The position numbers were made by a program, and so were the translations under genes. A stretch of DNA of 29,702 nucleotides from a virus. Within the stretch, counting starts at the first letter, position 1. Every line of letters begins with the position of its first letter. This document shows, one piece after another, positions 27,212-29,702 of the stretch. The stretch covers positions 1-29,702 of IMG/VR virus record IMGVR_UViG_3300046512_000065. One strand, written 5' to 3'. A model generated the notes under the pieces. That model did no database searches. It saw only the letters and a program-made list of their open reading frames with translations, and was not told the origin of the DNA.

Positions 27212-28027
27212 ATGAAGAACGCACAAATGGCAGGAAACGTAGTCAACGGCGTGTCGGCAGAAAGCATCGATGATCTCCTCGAAGATCTCGACCTGGGCAT
27301 CGAGCCGGCGCGTGGCGAAGAAATTGAAACGATCGTCGCCTCGGAAGAAGTGATCGAGGACGTCGATACGATCGTCGAGGAAGTTGTTGCCGCTGACGTC
27401 TCCGGCGACGACGATCTGTCCATCGACGAACTCGAAATGGGCATCGAGCGCGCTCAGGGCTACCAGGAGCAGGACGGCGGTGAGCAGCTCGCCGGCAATG
27501 CGACTGAGACCGTAGCTTCGAAGAAGGCAAACGCACCGAAGGCAGACTCGACTGTCAAGACAGTGAAAGCGCCGCGTGCATCTACGCCGCGTCAGCCGCG
27601 CGACGTGTCTGCGATCGCCGCTGAAGTCTTCGTCCTCGAAGGCGACGCCTCGCAGATGTCGGCTGACGAACTCGAAAGCAACAAGAAGGCGGTGATCGAC
27701 GCTGCGCCGACGCAGAAGAAGATCGCCGAGAAATACGAAAACCTCTTCATGTCGCTCTCGGTCGGCAAGCAGCCTTCGACCTACGTCGTCCAGGCGTTCA
27801 AGTTCCTGGACCAGAAGAAGACGCTGTCCTCGACGGATATCGTCGCGATGCTTAAGGGCTCCTACAAGCAGGGCACTGCTCAGAGCCAGGCCGGTCAGAT
27901 CATGAAGCTCTTCGAGGCGACGAAGATCGCGACGCGGACCAAGAACTCGCTGGAGCTGAACGACAACTCGGTCATCGCCGGCAAGCTGCGCGACATTCTC
28001 AACAACGCGAACAAAGCCGCCGCGTAA
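27212..28027 (+). CDS. Acidic protein with winged-helix-like C-terminal domain
   Basis: 271 aa from ATG 27212 with AAGGAGC upstream and its own promoter. The N-terminal ~90 residues are strongly acidic, with SIDDLLEDLDLGIEP resembling the SSB tail DIDDVLADLDNL. Next is a Lys/Ala/Pro linker (~100-135). The last ~110 residues look like a winged helix: TYVVQAFKFLDQKKTLSSTD, IVAMLKGSYKQGTAQSQAGQ, IMKLFEATKIATRTKNSLEL. No known family. A DNA-binding, possibly abundant, regulatory or replication protein is my inference. Confidence 0.65.
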   Translation: MKNAQMAGNVVNGVSAESIDDLLEDLDLGIEPARGEEIETIVASEEVIEDVDTIVEEVVAADVSGDDDLSIDELEMGIERAQGYQEQDGGEQLAGNATETVASKKANAPKADSTVKTVKAPRASTPRQPRDVSAIAAEVFVLEGDASQMSADELESNKKAVIDAAPTQKKIAEKYENLFMSLSVGKQPSTYVVQAFKFLDQKKTLSSTDIVAMLKGSYKQGTAQSQAGQIMKLFEATKIATRTKNSLELNDNSVIAGKLRDILNNANKAAA

Positions 28028-28103
28028 GCGACGGCTCATTCACCGGAGCGGCGGCGCGTCCCAGGCGCGCTGCCACCATCAACCACCCCTGAAAGGAAAG
28101 ATC

Positions 28104-28367
28104 ATGAAGAAACTCGCAGTAGCGGGTGTGGCTGTTCTCGTCTCATCGTGCAGCAGCCTATTGCCATCCTACGACTACGCCAAGGTGCGGTCGAACGAAT
28201 ACAAGATGACTGACCATCCGTGGAAATCGGCGAAAGACTGCGTTCGCAAGGAGCCGAAAGGCAAGTTCGACGCGCGCTGTGACATTCCGGTCGTTGGCTA
28301 TCGTGGCGACGGCGACATCACACCTCACTTCGGCGTCGGCTCCAGCGCTGGCGGCTTCAGCTTCTAA
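28104..28367 (+). CDS. Small lipoprotein
   Basis: 87 aa from ATG 28104 with AAAGGAAAG upstream. The N-terminus MKKLAVAGVAVLVSSC is a lipoprotein signal peptide with lipobox LVSSC (C16 lipidated after signal peptidase II cleavage). The mature part is polar, with two Cys (KDCVRKEP and ARCDIPVV) that could form a disulfide, and ends in a Gly/Ser-rich tail. Phage lipoproteins may act in exclusion of other phages or at the outer membrane; no specific family recognised. Confidence 0.7.
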   Translation: MKKLAVAGVAVLVSSCSSLLPSYDYAKVRSNEYKMTDHPWKSAKDCVRKEPKGKFDARCDIPVVGYRGDGDITPHFGVGSSAGGFSF

Positions 28368-28378
28368 GGAGCACGACA

Positions 28379-28825
28379 ATGCCACAGACAATTAATGGCA
28401 GTAAGTTTCCGGCCATCGGCGACGAAGTCGTCTTCCTCGCGGCGAACGGCCATGACTACCAGCTCGAGGCAGCGAAGAAGGTCTTCGTCAAGGACCAGAT
28501 CCTCACGGTCAAGGATATCTTGATCGGCGACTGGTATAGCAGCATCGAGTTCCTCGAGCGGCCAGGCCAGACCTTCAACAGCGTCATGTTCGAGCTCCTC
28601 GGCGATGACGTGCAGCCTGAAGAACAGCCGGAGGAGCTGGTGACGCTCCAAGTCACCGAGGCGCAGCGCGACACTATCCTCGCGGCTCTGCGACTGTGGA
28701 AAAACGATCTGGTTGGCGAGTCTCCGGACAACGCCATGCTCGATGACATCGCCACGAACGGCGGGCAGCACGAGAAGCTGGATGATGAGGCGGTTGATGT
28801 GCTCTGCGAGGCGATCAATGTCTAA
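28379..28825 (+). CDS. Hypothetical protein
   Basis: 148 aa from ATG 28379 with AAGGAG upstream. The N-terminal ~75 residues (DEVVFLAANGHDYQLEAAKK, LTVKDILIGDWYSSIEFLER, FNSVMFELL) resemble a short beta-barrel-like module common in small phage proteins without known role. The C-terminal ~70 residues are helical and acidic (TLQVTEAQRDTILAALRLWK, ATNGGQHEKLDDEAVDVLCE). The two-part structure suggests a fusion. Overlaps the next gene by 8 nt. Confidence 0.6.
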   Translation: MPQTINGSKFPAIGDEVVFLAANGHDYQLEAAKKVFVKDQILTVKDILIGDWYSSIEFLERPGQTFNSVMFELLGDDVQPEEQPEELVTLQVTEAQRDTILAALRLWKNDLVGESPDNAMLDDIATNGGQHEKLDDEAVDVLCEAINV

Positions 28826-29051
28826 CATCACCAACGCTGGTCGCGCAGCCTGGGCTGCAATCGCACTCGGTGCCTTCAAGAGCGTCTGCCAGTGCGACGA
28901 AGACGAGGTCGCCAACATCAAGGATCTCATCACGGATCTCTTGCACCTGGCACGCCGGGAGTTCGGCGTCACCGGCGACGATCTCTATCACCTCACCCTC
29001 TCGGCAGCAGACATGCACTTCGCCGAGGAAATCGAAGATCCGGAGGAATAG
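28818..29051 (+). CDS. Small hypothetical helical protein
   Basis: 77 aa from ATG 28818 (MSNITNAGRAAWAAIALGAF), inside the end of the previous gene. Helical throughout: KDLITDLLHLARREFGVTGD, LYHLTLSAADMHFAEEI, acidic end EDPEE. No motif recognised; codon use fits the neighbours. Confidence 0.6.
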   Translation: MSNITNAGRAAWAAIALGAFKSVCQCDEDEVANIKDLITDLLHLARREFGVTGDDLYHLTLSAADMHFAEEIEDPEE

Positions 29052-29053
29052 AC

Positions 29054-29497
29054 ATGTGGATCGCATTTGACGACAGACAGCGCGCCGTCATCAAGAAGGT
29101 GCTCCGCGATCGCATCGACGCTCACACCGAGGGCGACGTGGTCGATGCTACGGTCGCTGACGAGGTTTCGGCGCTCATTCACATTGAGCGCACGGAGAAG
29201 ACCTTCGATCCGGCTGATCCCTACCGCGCCTACCTGCAGACGCAGGCTGACGACGACATGGAAGTCGATGACGACGCCATCGTCTCGCCAGGCGACGATC
29301 CTGGTGCCTTTGTGCACGCCTGGATTTGGGTCCGCAACGATGAGGCCGGCGTGCCGGATGAAGACGAGGACTGCTGCGACACCTGCGGCTCGCCGCTCGA
29401 CGAGGCCGGCGACGGCTATGATGGCAAGTGCGCAGACTGCGCCGACAAGGCGGATAAAGACACCTACCCCGCCAACTGGACGAAGGACGACGGCTAA
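29054..29497 (+). CDS. Hypothetical acidic protein with zinc-ribbon-like C-terminus
   Basis: 147 aa from ATG 29054, with GGAGGAATAGAC upstream. The N-terminal half is helical (FDDRQRAVIKKVLRDRIDAH), then a very acidic middle (ADDDMEVDDDAIVSPGDDPG). The C-terminus has CCDTCGSPLDE and GKCADCADK, two CxxC pairs ~18 residues apart, as in a zinc ribbon. Last gene of the block, followed by a terminator. Function unknown. Confidence 0.6.
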   Translation: MWIAFDDRQRAVIKKVLRDRIDAHTEGDVVDATVADEVSALIHIERTEKTFDPADPYRAYLQTQADDDMEVDDDAIVSPGDDPGAFVHAWIWVRNDEAGVPDEDEDCCDTCGSPLDEAGDGYDGKCADCADKADKDTYPANWTKDDG

Positions 29498-29512
29498 AAG
29501 AATAGCGATAAC

Positions 29513-29542
29513 AATGGCGGGCTCGAAAACCCGCCATTTCTA
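29513..29542 (+). terminator. Rho-independent-type terminator
   Basis: AATGGCGGG (29513-29521) and CCCGCCATT (29530-29538) form a perfect 9-bp stem with loop CTCGAAAA, followed by TCTAG (with TTT at 29537-29539). It lies 16 bp after the last stop codon of the operon. Confidence 0.75.
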
Positions 29543-29596
29543 GTCGGCGCGTCCCATGGCAAGCCTCGACTTAGGGATGTCCTGTCTTATTTACCC

Positions 29597-29616
29597 TTTA
29601 GTAAATATTGACTGAC
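29597..29616 (+). promoter_or_regulatory. Palindromic operator site 12, near window end
   Basis: TTTAGTAAATATTGACTGAC. From 29540 to the window end I see no gene, only this site, a short CGCC/GGCG hairpin (about 29627-29640), and a TATCCACCCGAAATCC stretch at 29680-29695. That stretch resembles the start of the promoter before 27212, so another operon probably begins just beyond the edge. Confidence 0.55.
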
Positions 29617-29702
29617 CGTCCGCATCGCCGAGACTGGCGGTCAGATTGGATTTTAGAATAAACGATTAACCATCATCAGTATCCACCCGAAATCCTCTAT
29701 AG

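Noticed and set aside
26591-28039. 482-codon minus-strand open frame
   Set aside because: It runs antisense through the DnaQ-like exonuclease and the acidic-protein gene, crossing their promoter region. It is very Arg/Leu-rich and resembles no family; a shadow of GC-rich codon use.
1-29702. CRISPR array, insertion sequence or integrase/attachment site
   Set aside because: No regularly spaced direct repeats, no transposase or integrase motifs, and no terminal repeats were seen. The dispersed 20-mer lies singly at operon starts, not in an array.

Overview
The window looks like part of the replication, recombination and nucleotide-metabolism region of a large tailed dsDNA phage. Every supported gene is on the + strand. 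Genes are packed with 1-4 nt start/stop overlaps (ATGA, GTGA, TTGA, TAATG) and grouped into operons separated by short regulatory gaps. The GC-rich coding sequence, with G/C favoured at third codon positions, suggests an alphaproteobacterial host, perhaps in the Rhizobiales. That host guess is inference. No structural, lysis, integrase or repressor gene is visible here, and the main DNA polymerase is not inside the window.

Layout. 1-5.6 kb: end of a uracil-DNA-glycosylase-like gene, a possible UvsY-type mediator, a frameshifted small gene, a gp32-like ssDNA-binding protein, a 5'-3' exonuclease (FEN fold), a small membrane protein, and a RecA recombinase. 5.6-12.1 kb: an ASCH-domain protein, hypothetical genes, an SbcD/gp47-like nuclease, several small genes, the SbcC/gp46-like ATPase, a Lar-like zinc-finger protein and a two-helix membrane protein. 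12.2-13.3 kb: a hypothetical gene and a RuvC-like resolvase. 13.3-16.2 kb: class I ribonucleotide reductase beta and alpha, then a glutaredoxin. 16.25-16.66 kb: a 415-bp interval without a large gene that holds a promoter, a possible 42-aa peptide and a strongly folded RNA with a tRNA-like 3' part. 16.7-20.0 kb: small genes, thymidylate synthase with an extra N-terminal domain, dUTPase and a P-loop kinase. 20.1-23.8 kb: rIIA-like and rIIB-like proteins. 23.8-27.1 kb: two HNH-type proteins, an HD-domain phosphohydrolase, a protein resembling the A1S_2505 family and a DnaQ-type exonuclease. 27.2-29.5 kb: an acidic protein with a winged-helix-like C-terminus, a lipoprotein and small hypotheticals, closed by a hairpin terminator.

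The enzymes fit one programme. RNR with glutaredoxin, dUTPase, thymidylate synthase, a kinase and an HD nucleotidase would supply dNTPs. SSB, RecA, the UvsY-like protein, SbcC/SbcD, the exonucleases and RuvC would form a T4-like recombination-dependent replication set.

The most striking feature is regulatory. A 20-bp imperfect palindrome (consensus GTMAGTMAAWAYTGACTKAC) occurs about 12 times, always in the same orientation. It usually lies over or just after a -10-like TATTAT/TATAAC box preceded by a conserved [GT][CT]GCAWCCCA block. In several copies that block is the loop of a hairpin whose stem sequence differs from site to site. This looks like a phage-specific promoter/operator system, comparable in idea to dispersed 'stoperators'. 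A second palindrome class (CGAATTAGCGA core) takes the same position at the ssb and ASCH promoters.
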